Source: Piper betle (lineage: Eukaryota > Streptophyta > Magnoliopsida > Piperales > Piperaceae). Taken from it: a stretch of DNA of 64,000 bases. Shown in pieces: positions 24,091 to 36,309 of the stretch (position 1 is the first letter of the stretch; each line of letters starts with the position of its first letter). The notes beneath the pieces were generated by a model that saw only the letters and a program-made list of their open reading frames with translations, made no database searches and was not told the origin of the DNA. Made by a program: the position numbers and the translations under genes. Location: assembly GCA_033002965.1 (NCBI GenBank), contig JAURVB010012941.1, positions 186,001-250,000 on the forward strand, given 5' to 3'.

Positions 24091-24810
24091 ATTGCATTTT
24101 AAGTGAATATTGCATTTTCCTAAGCGTTTGCTATTTAATAGTGAATATTGCATTTTCTTATTTGTATTGTCATGATTGTATTTTTAAATTATTTCTATAT
24201 TTTGATGTTATAATACTATTTATGAAGTAAGTTGAAGTATGATTATATCCTAATTTTTATATATAATTTTTTAGATCCAAAAGTGAAATAGTGTTCGTTA
24301 ATATCAAATTCTATTGGTTTGTTTTGCATCACACATTCAAATAAAAGGTATGTCTAAAATTTTAATATCTACTTTTGATAGTTGTTAACTTGTTATGCTT
24401 TTGGTAGTTATTAAAATTTTATTCAGTGGGGATGATACTAGAATACATTTATTACTTTTACAAAATTTGTTTATTTTTATTTAATTTAATATCTCACAAT
24501 AAATGATATTTATTAAAATTTTTTCGGGATAAAGGTTGGATAAAAGTTGTCTAAATATAGATGAAGGCTATAAAATATAAACTTTTGATAGTTTTTTTTC
24601 AATTTTGGGTTTATAATTCTAAGCATTTTATTTTTTGGAAACATATACTTTTGAATGGTGTCTTAGGTATTTTGTAAAAAAAAATGAAACATGGTTGGAA
24701 CTTAAAAAAACTTTTTATCATTAAGATAGTTTATATAGACTATTTTTGTGAATTTCAATCTCTATAACTGAATGTTTTTTTCCTAAACAAGTTACTTTCG
24801 ACCTTCTGAT

Positions 24811-24948
24811 CGAGTTGGTTTCGAGCTCTTAAACGAGCTGGTTTCGAACTCTCAAATGAGCTGGTTTCAAATTCTCAAACGAGCCGGTTTCAAACTCTCA
24901 ACCGAGCTGGTGTCGAGCTCCTAAACGAGTTGATCTCGAGCTCATTAA
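24811..24948. repeat. six exact-period 23-bp subterminal repeats of the hAT element
   Basis: The motif CGAGCTGGTTTCGAA (or a close variant) begins at 24811, 24834, 24857, 24880, 24903 and 24926, an exact 23-bp spacing. In hAT elements such subterminal repeats are binding sites for the transposase; here that role is inferred from position. Confidence 0.85.
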
Positions 24949-25136
24949 AATTAAACGGAGTCGATTTAAGATTCGAGCTCGAACAATTTAAAAAATATTC
25001 GAGTCGATTTTGAGTATATATGTTTAAAACTAGTTCAATTTCGAGTCAAATACGAACAAACTTTGAGTTATTCGAGTTGAGTTCGATCACAAGCTGAGCT
25101 CGACTCGCTCATTCGTTTAACAACCCTAAATATTAA

Positions 25137-25823
25137 GATCTCAAAAATTAATAATTTTATCCTTTTTTTGTTGTTGTCTTAGGATTGGGTTGTGCTTAAG
25201 AGGCTAGTAAATCAAACTCTTGGTCCAATCTTCTCCATTGGGTTTTATTCGACTTCGAAGATAGAAATATTTATATTTTTTAACTTAGGGGTGATCTATT
25301 AAATAAATTAAAATAATTGAGTTCCATTTCATTTCAAATTTAAAGGTGATAAATCCAAAGTTAGAAATTTAAACTTTAATTAATTATTTTACCAAATCAA
25401 AAATCAAATAAAATAATCACGCTAGCAAGGGTAAGCTAGTTTACTATTTTATCGATTATTTTGAATTAAATTAAAATAAAATATTTAATAATATATTTTA
25501 TTGTTTTAAAAATAATAAAAAAATATTAAAAATATTTTTTAATAATTTACTATTTTGTTGATAATTTTGAATTAAATTAAGATCCTAATGATTATTACTA
25601 ATCCTAAGTGTTTTTTTTTTTTTTTTTTTGCAGAGAGTCCAAAGCCTCTCTCTTCTCCTGCCAAACCAAAAGCAAGGCAGTAGTAGTAGTAGTAGCGAGG
25701 GGGAGTGAAGAGATGTACCACCTACCTTCCCCTCCCCTGAAACCCCTCACCCCCGCCCACTTTTTTTAATGCTTTTCTAGGGTTTCTTCGTCGTCGTTTT
25801 CGTTGGTCTAGAAGACGAAGACG
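25137..25823 (+). promoter_or_regulatory. upstream region of NRPD2/NRPE2
   Basis: The AT-rich left part is followed by a long poly-T run (25611-25630) and an AGT trinucleotide repeat (about 25679-25697), then a CT-rich leader just before the ATG at 25824. The hAT right end is the left border. I cannot place a TATA box with confidence. Confidence 0.4.
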
Positions 25824-28800
25824 ATGGAGTCGGAGAACAATGGCATGGACCTCGACTCCCCCTTCGACGACGACGCCGCCATGGACGTCGACGAAGGCGG
25901 ACCTCCCTCCACCTCCGGCAAAGGCGGAGGCAAGGCCGGCAAATGGGAGCCCGGCTCCTCCTCCTCATTCCTTTCCGCCGGCGCCCTCTCCTCCTCCGAC
26001 GACGACGAGGACGGCGGCGGCGTGCTCGGGGGGTGAGCCCCGATGCCGTGTCCCGCTTCTGCAAGGACGCGGCGAGGTCCTTCTTTGACGAGCGCGGGCT
26101 GATCAGCCACCAGATCAACTCCTACGACTACTTCGTCGACGTCGGCCTCCAGAGGGTGTTCGACTCCTTCGGCGAGATCGAGGTGCTGCCCGAGTACGAC
26201 CCCTCCGCCAAGGCCGAGGGCGGCTGGCGGCACGCGACGGTTAGGTTCGGCAAGGTCAAGGTGGAGCGGCCGTCCATCTGGTGGGAGAAGGTGGACGTGG
26301 CCATGGGGGATGGTATGGGCGGGAAGGGTGGGAAGAGGCCCGGGAAGGGGCCCAAAGGGAGGATCCCGGTGGTGGGGATTCGCTGGCTGGGGGTATCTCA
26401 AGCTCTTGCCCAAGCATGCAAGGCTCATGAAGATGAGCTACTCCGGGAGGATCAAAGTTGAAACCAGTTGGGAGGTTAGTGTTCTGATTTTGTTCTGTTT
26501 GTTCTTTTTGTTGTTGTTGTTGTTCTTGTTGTCGAAGATGATGGTGTTGTAAAAAGTTTTGATGTTTTTCCCCTTCTTAGACTTACACGAAGGAGATCTG
26601 TCATAGTGATAAGTTCAAAACTGGCGTGGAAAAGTTCGAGAAGAAGAATGTGCTGGCCAGTGGGAAGAAGGAAATTTTCATCGGCCGATTGCCGGTCATG
26701 GTGAAATCCAAGCTGTGTTGGCTGAGCGACGAAGAAGAACCTGATGAGTGTCATTTTGACAAGGGAGGGTATTTTGTCATCAAGGGTGCTGAGAAGGCGA
26801 GTTTAAAATCATTTTTTTCTCTCCTGAATATGGTTTATTTACTCGTATGGGTTCTACTTTGTCACTTTGTTTTTATCTTCACTTGCTTGAAATTGATTAA
26901 AATGATTTTGTTTGTGTCAGTCATTGTTGTGGCTTATATCATTTAATGGCTGTCAGCTGTGAACTCTGACGGTGCTCTATTTTTAGCATTTTGAGTGCTA
27001 ATGATATTTTTGCTTAACAGTGCCGAAATGGCTATTGTTATCACTTTTCTTACTTTATTTCCTCATTGTTGGTCCTGTTATGTCACTTTTCTTCAAATAA
27101 TTTTGTTGATATTAGTCGTTGCATGCGGCTTATCTTTTTCAGGTTCATATTATTCGTTGTCTTTAATTACTTGTAATCTTAATGCTATCACTTTTCTTAT
27201 ATGATTTTTTTTAAAAAAATGGTTAGTCGTTCTTGTTTTTTTCTTTGTGTGTGTGGTAGTTATTGCACAAGGCTTTTGTTTTTCTTGTCCATAGTATTCA
27301 CTGTATACATTGAATTATCACTTTTATTACATAATGAGAACTCGTGGAATTTTTTGATTAGGGGTACTGGAAAAGCGAGTTCAATCACTTCCCTTATATG
27401 ATATATACTCGGCATTGGTTCTATTCTGTCACTTTGTTTTTAACATAAATTATATGTTCTTGGTTAAAATGAATTTGTTTGTGTTAGTCATTGCATATAA
27501 CTTATTTATCAGTGTCCATTGTATTAATTGTCCATGGTAAGTTGTGTTAATTTTCTATAAATGACACCGTATGAAATCGTGAAATCTTGTGAGTTAGGGT
27601 GCTGAAATGGCGAACCCAGTCACATCCTGATATGAGTTACTCCACGTTAGATCTATTTTGATTATTTTTAACTCCAGTTAGTTCTTCGTGGTTGAAACGA
27701 TCTTGTCTATGTGAGTCAGTGTACATGACTTATCTTTTTCATGTCCATATTGTTCATTTTCTCGAGTGAACTGACTTTCACAACATTATGAATACTCATG
27801 AAATTTTGATGGTCTCCTGTTCATAGTATTCCGAGTAATGAAATTGTTTTATGTCTTTCCTTCTGGTCTGTGCATAGATCTCCTTAAATATGTCTTGATG
27901 TTTTCTCCGCAGACATTTATTGCTCAAGAGGAACGATGTGCATCGCGGCTGTGGATTGATGGTGCTCAAAATGGAATAGTCACATTTCCATCACACATAA
28001 AGAAGAAGAGAATATATGTCAAACTAGAGGCGCCAAAAACTGATGGATACTTTGAAAGAAAAACTATAACTGTGTCATTCATGTACACGTCACTGCCTCT
28101 TTGGATTGTGTTTTTTGCCCTTGGAGTATCATCTGACAAGGAAATCTGTGAAATGATCAATGTCGACCTTGAGGATCATAAAATGGCCAATATATTACTT
28201 TCTACAATTAGAGATTCTGATGAGAAGTGTGAAAAATTTCGCAAAGGAAATTTTGCAATTAAATACATTGAAGAACAGATGAAGGCCACAAAGATTCCTC
28301 CTCAAGAAACTGCGGAAGAATGCATTAACACATGCATGTTTCCATCTCTTGGCGGATTTAGGCAAAAGGCTCAGTTTCTTGCGTACATGGCAAAATGCTT
28401 GTTATTGTCATTCTTTGGAAAACAGAGGTGTGATGATAGAGATTTTTCAAGTTCAAGAGGTTGGAGTTGTCATCTGAGCTCCTTTCTCGCCAGATCCGAG
28501 GGCATCTCCTTCAGGCAAGGAAGCATATGGTGAAACTGATGCAAAGAGATTTGTCATCTGACAAGTTTAAGACCATTGAGTTTTATATTGATGCATCCAT
28601 GATTACTAATGGGTTATCCCGAGCCTTTTCCACTGGCACATGGAATCATTCTTATCTGCGAATGGAGAAAACTTCAGGTGTTGTGGCCACGCTCAGGCGA
28701 ACAAATCCTCTACAAATGGTGTCAGATATGAGAAAAACGCGGCAGCAAGTTGCTTATGCTGGGATGACTGGGGATGCCCGATATCCGTATGTAGCCATAT

Positions 28801-31784
28801 AACTTTTTTATCATAGGATTAGGAATCAATCAATTAGATGTCCTTGCTTGTATGCGGTCCGGTCCAATCATTTTCTGCACAAGAGATAAGTCAGTTGGAT
28901 ATTGCTATGTGGTAGCACCTATTTAATTGCCCTTGTTCAATTTACTGTTTAGAAATATAAAATTAAATAGCTATTCGTTAAATAGGTTGAAAGCTATCTC
29001 ACTTTACAAGTTATAGTGAGTGAAGTGCTTTAATACAGTTATTGTAAATAATATGCTTGAGAGCACTAGACTTTAAGTTTTAAGTAAATGCACTTTCATA
29101 TTTATTTTTAATGCTTAGAGTGATGATCTCTCTCTCTCGTCTGTCTGTCTTTTTCTGGTTCTTTCTTTTGGTTGGCAACTGTGGTTGAAATGCATTAGCT
29201 GCTGCCTGCAGAAATTTATCATACTGGGGCAGAATATGCTTTATTTCGACCCCGGATGGGGAAAATTGCGGATTGGTTAAGAATTTGGCTGTCACTGGCA
29301 TTGTCACCATTTCTGTAGAGGAACCTAGCATGGATTGTTTAAGTGTTTGCGGGATGGAAGAATTTTCTGCCTGTCTTCCATCTTCATTGATTGGAAAAAC
29401 TAAAGTTTTTCTTAATGGAACTTGGGTTGGAATCTGTTCGAATTCTCATGAATTTGCCAGAAAGCTGAGAAACATGCGCCGCAGAAAACTGATCCACCCC
29501 CAGGTTTTTCTTTTGTAACCCCCCCCTCCCCTTTTTTGTTCTATCATAAAGATGGAAAGCATTTCACACAAAACCACGAGGAGACATTGCACAATAAGAG
29601 ATTAAATTAAGTATGGATTGTTCTTCTTAATTTTGGTGTTGAAGGTGTATTATGGACTCTCTATGGAGTTCAACTCTGGTAGTATTAAACTGAAAGGAAA
29701 CACATTAAATATGGCTTTTAAACATCACAAGTAATGGTAAATTAGACTTAGGAAACACGAAGACTTTACTTATATTTTGTTAATGTCTATTCTAGGTTGA
29801 AATCAAATTGGATCAAGAGCAACAGGAGATCAGAATATTTTCCGATGCAGGAAGGATTCTTCGACCACTACTTATTGTTAAGAACCTGAGAAAAGTCAAG
29901 AAGATAATTGGTGGAAGCTTCTCCTTTGGATCACTTGTGGATGAGAAAATTATTGAATTGATTGGGGCTGAAGAAGAGGAAGACTGTCTAATTGCACCCA
30001 GCGTACACGAACTCGTGAAGGATGCAAGCTCTCAATTTTCCTTGCAGTTCACTCATTGTGAACTTGACAGTTCCTTTCTGTTGGCCTTGAGTTGTGGCAT
30101 CATCCCTTTTGCTAATCACAATTTGGCAAAAAGGGTGTTGTTTCAGTCAGAAAAACACTCGAATCAGGCAATAGGATTCTCAACCACCAACCCAAATATA
30201 CGTGTCGACACTGGCTCCTATCAGCTCTACTATCCACAGATTCCTCTTTTCAGGAACCTGGTATCTGAATGTCTTGGAAAACCTAAATGTTCAATGGGAT
30301 TTGATGATAAAGTTCCTAGGCCGGAATTCTTTAATGGTCAAAATGCCATAGTTGCTGTAAATGTTTACTTGGGATACAACCAGGAGGATTCCATAGTTAT
30401 GAATATGGCCTCATTAGAGAGAGGGATGTTTAGGACAGAATATATTAGGAGCTACAAAGCGGAAGTGGAGAACAAGGATGCATGTAATTTGAGACGATTT
30501 AAAGCAAAAGATCCGATAAGTTTTTGCAAGGTTCAGAGCAGGTTTGGCAAGGTTGACTGTCTTGATGACGATGGTCTGCCCTATGTTGGTGCAAACTTGG
30601 AGAGTGGCGATATTATTATTGGAAAGGCTACTGAATCTGGCATAGATCATAGCGTCAAGTTGAAGCATACAGAAAAGGGGAAGGTGCAGAAAGTTGTTCT
30701 CTCTGCCAATGATGATGGCAAAAACTTTGCTACTGTGTCATTACGACAGGTAATTTTACCTTCTATCCTTCTACTTTCACTCTGTTTGCATTATGATTAC
30801 GACTGCAAGCCAGTGTTGACAAAATTGAATTAGCTATACGATTATTAGAGTCAATATTGTTTGTTATGTTTTTGCAGGTTAGAATTCCATGTCTTGGGGA
30901 TAAATTTTCTTCTATGCATGGTCAAAAAGGAGTAATTGGCTTTTGGAGAAGCAAGAGAATTTACCCTTCACAAAGCAAGGAATTGTTCCTGACATTGTCA
31001 TCAATCCACATGCATTTCCAACTCGTCAAACACCTGGCCAACTGCTTGAGGCTGCCTTGGGAAAGGGAATTGCATTGGGAGGATTAACAAGATGTGCCAC
31101 TCCTTTCTCGACTCCATCTGTTGAAGACATATCAGAACAACTGCATAGGTGACTATTTTTGTTGTTGCTCAACAATTCCAGAAAAAATACAATTGTACTG
31201 ATCAAATGTGGGTGATTAAAGTGTGATTGGTCCAGCTGATCTTACATTTTTAGTTCATAGCTTATGTTCGTTTGTGCTGCAGGGCGGGCTTCCAGAGATG
31301 GGGGTCAGAAAAGTTTTACGATGGACGTAATGGAGAGAGCCTTGCACACTTAATCTTTGTTGGCCCTACCTTCTATCAGAGGCTTGTTCATATGTCTGAA
31401 GACAAAGTTAAGTTTAGGAACACTGGTCCTGTCCATCCACTGACACGTCAACCAGTAGCTGATAGGAAAAGGTTTGGAGGTTTAAAATTTGGTGAAATGG
31501 AAAGAGACTGTCTTCTGGCACATGGTGCGGCTGCAAACTTACATGAAAGGCTCTTTACACTGAGTGACTACTCTCAAATGTTTATCTGCCGAGGATGTGA
31601 GAGAGTTGCAAACGTCATATTGAGGCCACTTTCTGATGGGAGAAAAGTTCGAGGGCCCTATTGCCAGTTCTGTTCCTCGGGAGAGAAAATCATCAAAGTT
31701 AATGTGCCATACGGAGCAAAATTACTCACTCAGGAACTTTTCAGCATGGGTATATGCTTGAAATTTGCTACAGAAGAAAGTTAA
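25824..31784 (+). CDS. NRPD2: second-largest subunit of RNA polymerases IV and V, with four frame breaks
   Basis: Shared beta-type subunit (NRPD2/NRPE2) of plant Pol IV and Pol V, which make the RNAs of RNA-directed DNA methylation in the nucleus. Exons: 25824-26474, 26581-26796, 27913-28786, 29212-29503, 29796-30749, 30878-31148 and 31283-31784. Landmarks: [89 protein letters not shown], and the C-terminal zinc site CRGCERVAN with YCQFCSSG. Pol II homologues differ at several of these. Breaks, all of one base: G-run near 26032 (loss), G-run near 26389 (gain), T-run near 28444 (loss), T-run near 30938 (loss). All lie in homopolymers and no other stops occur, so consensus error is as likely as decay. 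The start is the first ATG before an acidic leader. Confidence 0.9.
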
Positions 31785-31792
31785 CTGTAGTG

Positions 31793-32081
31793 GTAAGTCA
31801 CTATTATTCAAACTTTTGAAAGCTCGAATCTAGTAACAGGTCTGTATATACAAGTAAACATCACCCATTTGTAGATTTAACCACCACTTTATGCTGTGAT
31901 TTGTTGTGATGCTCCAAGAGTAAATTCTCTTGTTGGATGCATACTGGCATAGTTGAATATGTTCCAGATGAAAATGAATGTGATAATTGCTTCCTTGTTT
32001 CAATCTTAAGGAACTTGCTATTAAATTGCCACAAATGTTTCGATAAGCTAATGATGGGCTAATATATGTTTTGGTTGGCAG
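31793..32081 (+). other. probable intron in the NRPD2 3' UTR
   Basis: GTAAGT begins nine bases after the TAA stop, and a TTGGCAG acceptor lies at 32081. Because the junction is so close to the stop it would not be expected to trigger nonsense-mediated decay. Based on splice-site pattern only. Confidence 0.45.
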
Positions 32082-32896
32082 GTATCTTAAGCTGGAACAT
32101 AGCTCTATGTAGTCGGAGGTGGAGTGCAAGATAAAGGGCTTGTGAATTTGGTGAAGTAAGTTAAGCTTTCAGTTGATGGGTCAGATGTGGCCGTATAGTT
32201 TGTCATCTTAAATCTCATTAGCTTTAACTATTTATCTGGTTTTGGTCGGCCATCAAGCTTTACTATTATCTGTGATTCTGTACATGAAAACCTAGACCCA
32301 AAATTACAGAAATATCATCATGATCACAGTTCTAACTGTCCATTCTTGCATTGCGTGCATTTATGTTTTCACCTATGGTTTCAGTTTTTCACATTCTGAT
32401 CTTTGCTCAACCTGATTAATTGGTCTACTTAGACATGGCCTCGATGACTAGTTTATTGAATTGCTTTATTTGGGGCATATGTTTATCGTAGACAATAAAT
32501 ATTCAGTAATTGACACTGCCAACAAGAAGACAATGCAATGGACGTTTATAACCTGGCTTACAAATTAGGTGTACTTTTCATCATTCCATTTTGTTAATGC
32601 TAAAGATTTGATGTAACAAGTGAAACAAAGCCACGGGCTTTCCTACAAGATGGTCATCTTCTTCCATGAAATAGTGTGCAACCCCACGAACAAAGGTTTC
32701 AAGTGTTCCAAAGTTTCAGTATTCATATCGAGTTGAAGAAAAGGATAGAACTGCAGCCACCATTTCATTTGCTGATTAGTCATTCAATATTAATATAAAA
32801 ATCCAAACATGTAGAGTCCCAAAAACGAACTTGAGATAATTGTAAGATAAACATTAGAACGCCAATAATATGATAGAGCATCCTCCAGCATCTTAC
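32082..32896. other. 3' end of NRPD2 and flank of the Tim-family locus
   Basis: Holds the likely 3' UTR of NRPD2 and, on the minus strand, the missing last exon or 3' UTR of the Tim17/22/23-family locus. I could not identify that last exon with confidence. Confidence 0.4.
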
Positions 32897-34656
32897 CTTG
32901 AGGGAAACCAAAGGTTGTTCCGAGCAGTGAACCCATCATCAAATTCCTAGCGCGCCATCGCATTGAACCTAGCACTGGCATAATGTGACAGAAAAAGATT
33001 CAGTATCATACAGTTCCCTTCGATTAAACACAGAGCTAACAAATAGAGTGACAGGAAACTGAAAGATGGCAGAACAAAAGGGCAAAACAACTTCAATCAC
33101 CCAGAAAAACTTGAGCTAATTTCTTGCATCCAGCAAGAGTAAAGTACAAGTTACACTGCAGTAGAGTTTAAGCCTCCATTTTGTGAAATTTTTACAGGAT
33201 AAAAATACGGCCTCTTAACGTAAACTACATAGTGTATCCATGGTTTCAATAAGCCACACGGATTAGATAATTGACAACCATTTGCAAATGGAAAATTACA
33301 ATGGCCATTTTCATTGATTGGGGTCTTTAACATTCATGAACACGCATGCTGCCTTTCCCCAATGCCTAGTAGATGTAGATAGAAAAATCAATATAGGCAC
33401 AATAGTTTTCAGAATATGTTAAGAGAACTATCCGACTTCAAAAGAAATTCCTTGCCAAAAGTTTTTGGTTTCTTACAAATCAGGCCCCGTGCAGCAGCAG
33501 TGACAGAACCAGCTCCCACAATATTATAAACATCGTGCACATCACGTTTATCAGCTAGTAGGTTTTGAATACCAAAGATTGAGGCAGTGAACAGCCCAAG
33601 ACGGACACCACCAACAATTGATCCACGTGTTACACGTACAAATCTCTTCTCCATTGCATCTCGCATCAATCTGTATTGCTCCCTCTTATCAGCTGTGCTT
33701 CCAAGCTATAGCATAACTTCTGCATCCTTGCTCTTCAACAACAAATAATCTCTTAGTAGTTTCTCTTGGTCAGTGACAAGGAACTCAAAGTATCATCCAA
33801 AATGCATAAACTGCCATTCAATTTTTTGCTAAAATGCCAAGGCCTTAACTGTGCAATTTACCAATTTTCAACCATGTATAGAAGTCATTATGATAAGGGA
33901 TCTTGATCAAGATGATTAAATCCCTAATCAACTAGATCGGCCACCAGTACGATCTAGGGTTAGGGTTTGGGAGATAACCTAGACAAGACTACAAAACTAG
34001 AATAATACTAATTGGAATAATTCATTGATATTTCTCAAGGTAAGTACAAGGCCTATATATAGGCAAAGAGTGAGTAAGTGGCCCGTAAACCTGCTATTAC
34101 ATTTAAAGATAATAAAAAGAAAATTAATGCTGTTAATGGAAAACAATAACTATAATTAATATTATTAATGGGAATTAATAAAGGTGGGTTAACACATTAC
34201 TGACTCGAATATGCATCACAAAAAACCACAAGGCTTCTAAAAATGCCAGGAGAAAAGAATATGGAATTTCGTGGGGATATTTAAATAAAAAAGGATGGGA
34301 ATAACAAATATTGTGTGTAAACAAAAAATCATTTTTTAGCTTATACTAGCATAGATATATTTAAACAGCACAGCATTTTTAAAATTCCAGTGATTCCTTA
34401 CATCTCCATAGCAAACTGCTAAACACTAAAAACAGTCCATGTCCAAGTCTGTCACGAATTTCCCATGAAGTAAAAAATAATTGAAAATTCAAAGCATTCA
34501 AAAGATATAAGGATGCCCATGAATGGAAAATTTGCACAAAGACCGTACTCACAACAGACGCAGATGCCTCCTTGCTACACCATACAACATTCCAGCAAAA
34601 ACCCCAACTAGTGTGGCAGTTCCTCAGTTAACAGTCCCCTCCTTTCTTACCATTTC
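32897..34656 (-). pseudogene. Tim17/Tim22/Tim23-family membrane protein, decayed
   Basis: Relative of plant Tim17/22/23-type proteins, which are small channel or assembly proteins of mitochondrial or plastid membranes. Visible exons: 34553-34656 (GTATLVGVFAGMLYG, then KEASASV out of frame), 33477-33732 (KREQYRLMRDAMEKRFVRV, SIVGGVRLGLFTASIFG, DVHDVYNIVGAGS) and 32897-32974 (LLGSMRWRARNLMMGSLLG). Splice borders and phases fit. Breaks: TGA at 34624-34626 where Trp is expected, TAG at 33706-33708 where a Lys-like codon is expected, and one base missing near 34575. The first coding exon and the last exon are not certain. Introns are kept, so it is a decayed duplicate or a dying single-copy gene. 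A solo LTR lies in its second intron. Confidence 0.75.
33891..34194 (-). mobile_element. 304-bp solo LTR with perfect 5-bp target duplication
   Basis: The segment starts TGATAAGGG and ends GGTTAACA, so on either strand it is TG...CA with matching ends. It is flanked by CATTA at 33886-33890 and again at 34195-34199. A TATATATA box lies inside; read on the minus strand, the downstream ATCAATGAATTATTCC stretch looks like the R-region of copia-type LTRs. No internal retrotransposon sequence is present, so it is a solo LTR. It sits in the Tim-family intron. Confidence 0.85.
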
Positions 34657-35199
34657 CTGACAAATTGATGTCAAAACAGCCAAATCAACATGTCAAACCA
34701 GAAAAGAAAAAAACAACAACAACCTCTGAGGCAAGAGCTAAGCTCAAATAATCAAGAACGCAATAGATCACTGGATCACCTCGATGGCATAATCACACTA
34801 ACAAGACTTGCATATACACCTGTCAAAGTTGCTAAAAACTACAAAATGTAAGTATTCCATCAGCCTTTATAAATCCAACCAAGCTAATAAAAAGTTAGAC
34901 ATATTAAAAGAAAAATAATATAGGCATATTAAAGTAAAAATCATGGCATCAAAGACAGTCAATTCACAAACATCATAGCCGAAAAATGCACCAAAATTCC
35001 AGCACAAGCCATCATTTGGGGGAAAAAAGATACTCGCATAGCACCATAACTAGCAACAATCCTCAAACCTCTATATCAAGCATCAAAATAACATCTTGCA
35101 CCAAAAATTGAGCCCAATTGATCCTAAATACAGACACTCCAATCCTCACACATATATAAACCGAGAATTGAGAAATTGAGAAAGAGAGAAAACAAGGAG

Positions 35200-35507
35200 T
35201 CACCTACCAGAGGGCTACGTTGGCAGCCGGCGACGGCCACCGGCGGCGACGGAGACGGTAAGCGGACACCGGCGGCGTCGGACGGACAAGTCCGGACCGA
35301 TATAGCCTGGAGAAGAAGCGGCGAACAAGTAAAGGCACGGACATAACCAGTTTGTCCCGTACCCGTGTCCGAAATCCGAACCACTCCTAGACCCGATTGT
35401 AGAAACCCTTCATCGAAGCTCGATATAAGTGCTCTCATGGCGGCTCCAAACCCTAGCCTGCTCCTCCCCGCCCCTCGTCTCCGAATCGCATATTCATCGA
35501 CTTTTCA
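35200..35507. promoter_or_regulatory. shared divergent promoter and leader region
   Basis: The plus-strand RPL35 starts at 35508. The minus-strand Tim-family locus appears to begin just to the left, with a likely leader exon ending in a GTAGGT donor near 35205. The space between is GC-rich on the left (35210-35340). ACCCTAG near 35450 resembles the telo-box (AAACCCTAG) common in ribosomal protein gene promoters. Promoter sharing is inferred from orientation. Confidence 0.5.
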
Positions 35508-36260
35508 ATGGGTATGTTCAGATGATCTCTCGAAGCCGTCCGTCTACTTTCTTCTCGAATTCTTGATTTTTTTTTGGGCATTTTTTGCTGATTTAGATGG
35601 TGTAATTTTTGTGTTTTGTATGATTTGTTTGCAAAATATGTGTGGTTGGATTGGATGCAATGGGTGTCGTTTCATGTGGGTTTGATGTGAATTTGTTGAT
35701 TGTGAAGCGAGGATCAAGGTCCATGAGCTCCGGACGAAGTCGAAGACCGACCTTCTCGCCCAGCTCAAGGAGCTCAAGGCGGAGCTTGCCTTGCTCCGGG
35801 TCGCAAAGGCCACCGGCGGTGCCCCGAACAAGCTCTCCAAGATGTATGTGGTTTTTTCTTTTTTGAGTGTTTTTGTCTTGTGTTTGTGGATAATTTGGAT
35901 GGACATTGTGGGTGGTTGGGTGTGAATTTGGATTGGATGTGTGTTGCAGTAAGGTGGTAAGGCTGTCGATTGCCCGTGTGCTTACTGTGATCTCGCAGAA
36001 GCAGAAGGCTGCTTTGAGGGATGCGTATAGCAAGAAGAAGCTGCTTCCTTTGGATCTTCGCCCTAAGAAGACCCGGGCCATCAGGCGCCGCCTGACCAAA
36101 CATCAGGTGAGTTATTTCGTTGCTTTGGCTGTTTTGTTATGTACTTGTTAGTGTTAGTTGTGATTAGTTATTGTGTGTATGCTTAACTTTTCAGTGAATT
36201 TTAAGTTGGCTTGGCTGTTTTGTCTTGCTTTTTTAATGTGAATTGTGATGTGATGAGTTC

Positions 36261-36309
<49 letters not shown>

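Larger units (their letters stand above)
21127..25128 (+). mobile_element. hAT-superfamily DNA transposon, 4.0 kb, decayed
   Basis: The left end TAGGGGTGTTAA and the right end read from the other strand (TAGGGTTGTTAA) are 12-bp inverted repeats with one mismatch, and both are followed within about 10 bp by GAGCGAGTC. The flanks carry an 8-bp target duplication with one mismatch: AATATTTA at 21119-21126 and AATATTAA at 25129-25136, the size expected for hAT. Inside are a transposase relic on the plus strand (23455-24090), subterminal GACTCG/GAGCTCG-rich ends (21140-21290 and 24800-25100) and a long tandem repeat (about 21950-22790). Stops in the transposase mean it cannot move itself. Confidence 0.85.

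Noticed and set aside
35124..35438. Minus-strand frame of 104 codons opposite the RPL35 promoter
   Set aside because: No match to the Tim family and a good donor site lies within it; more likely leader sequence.
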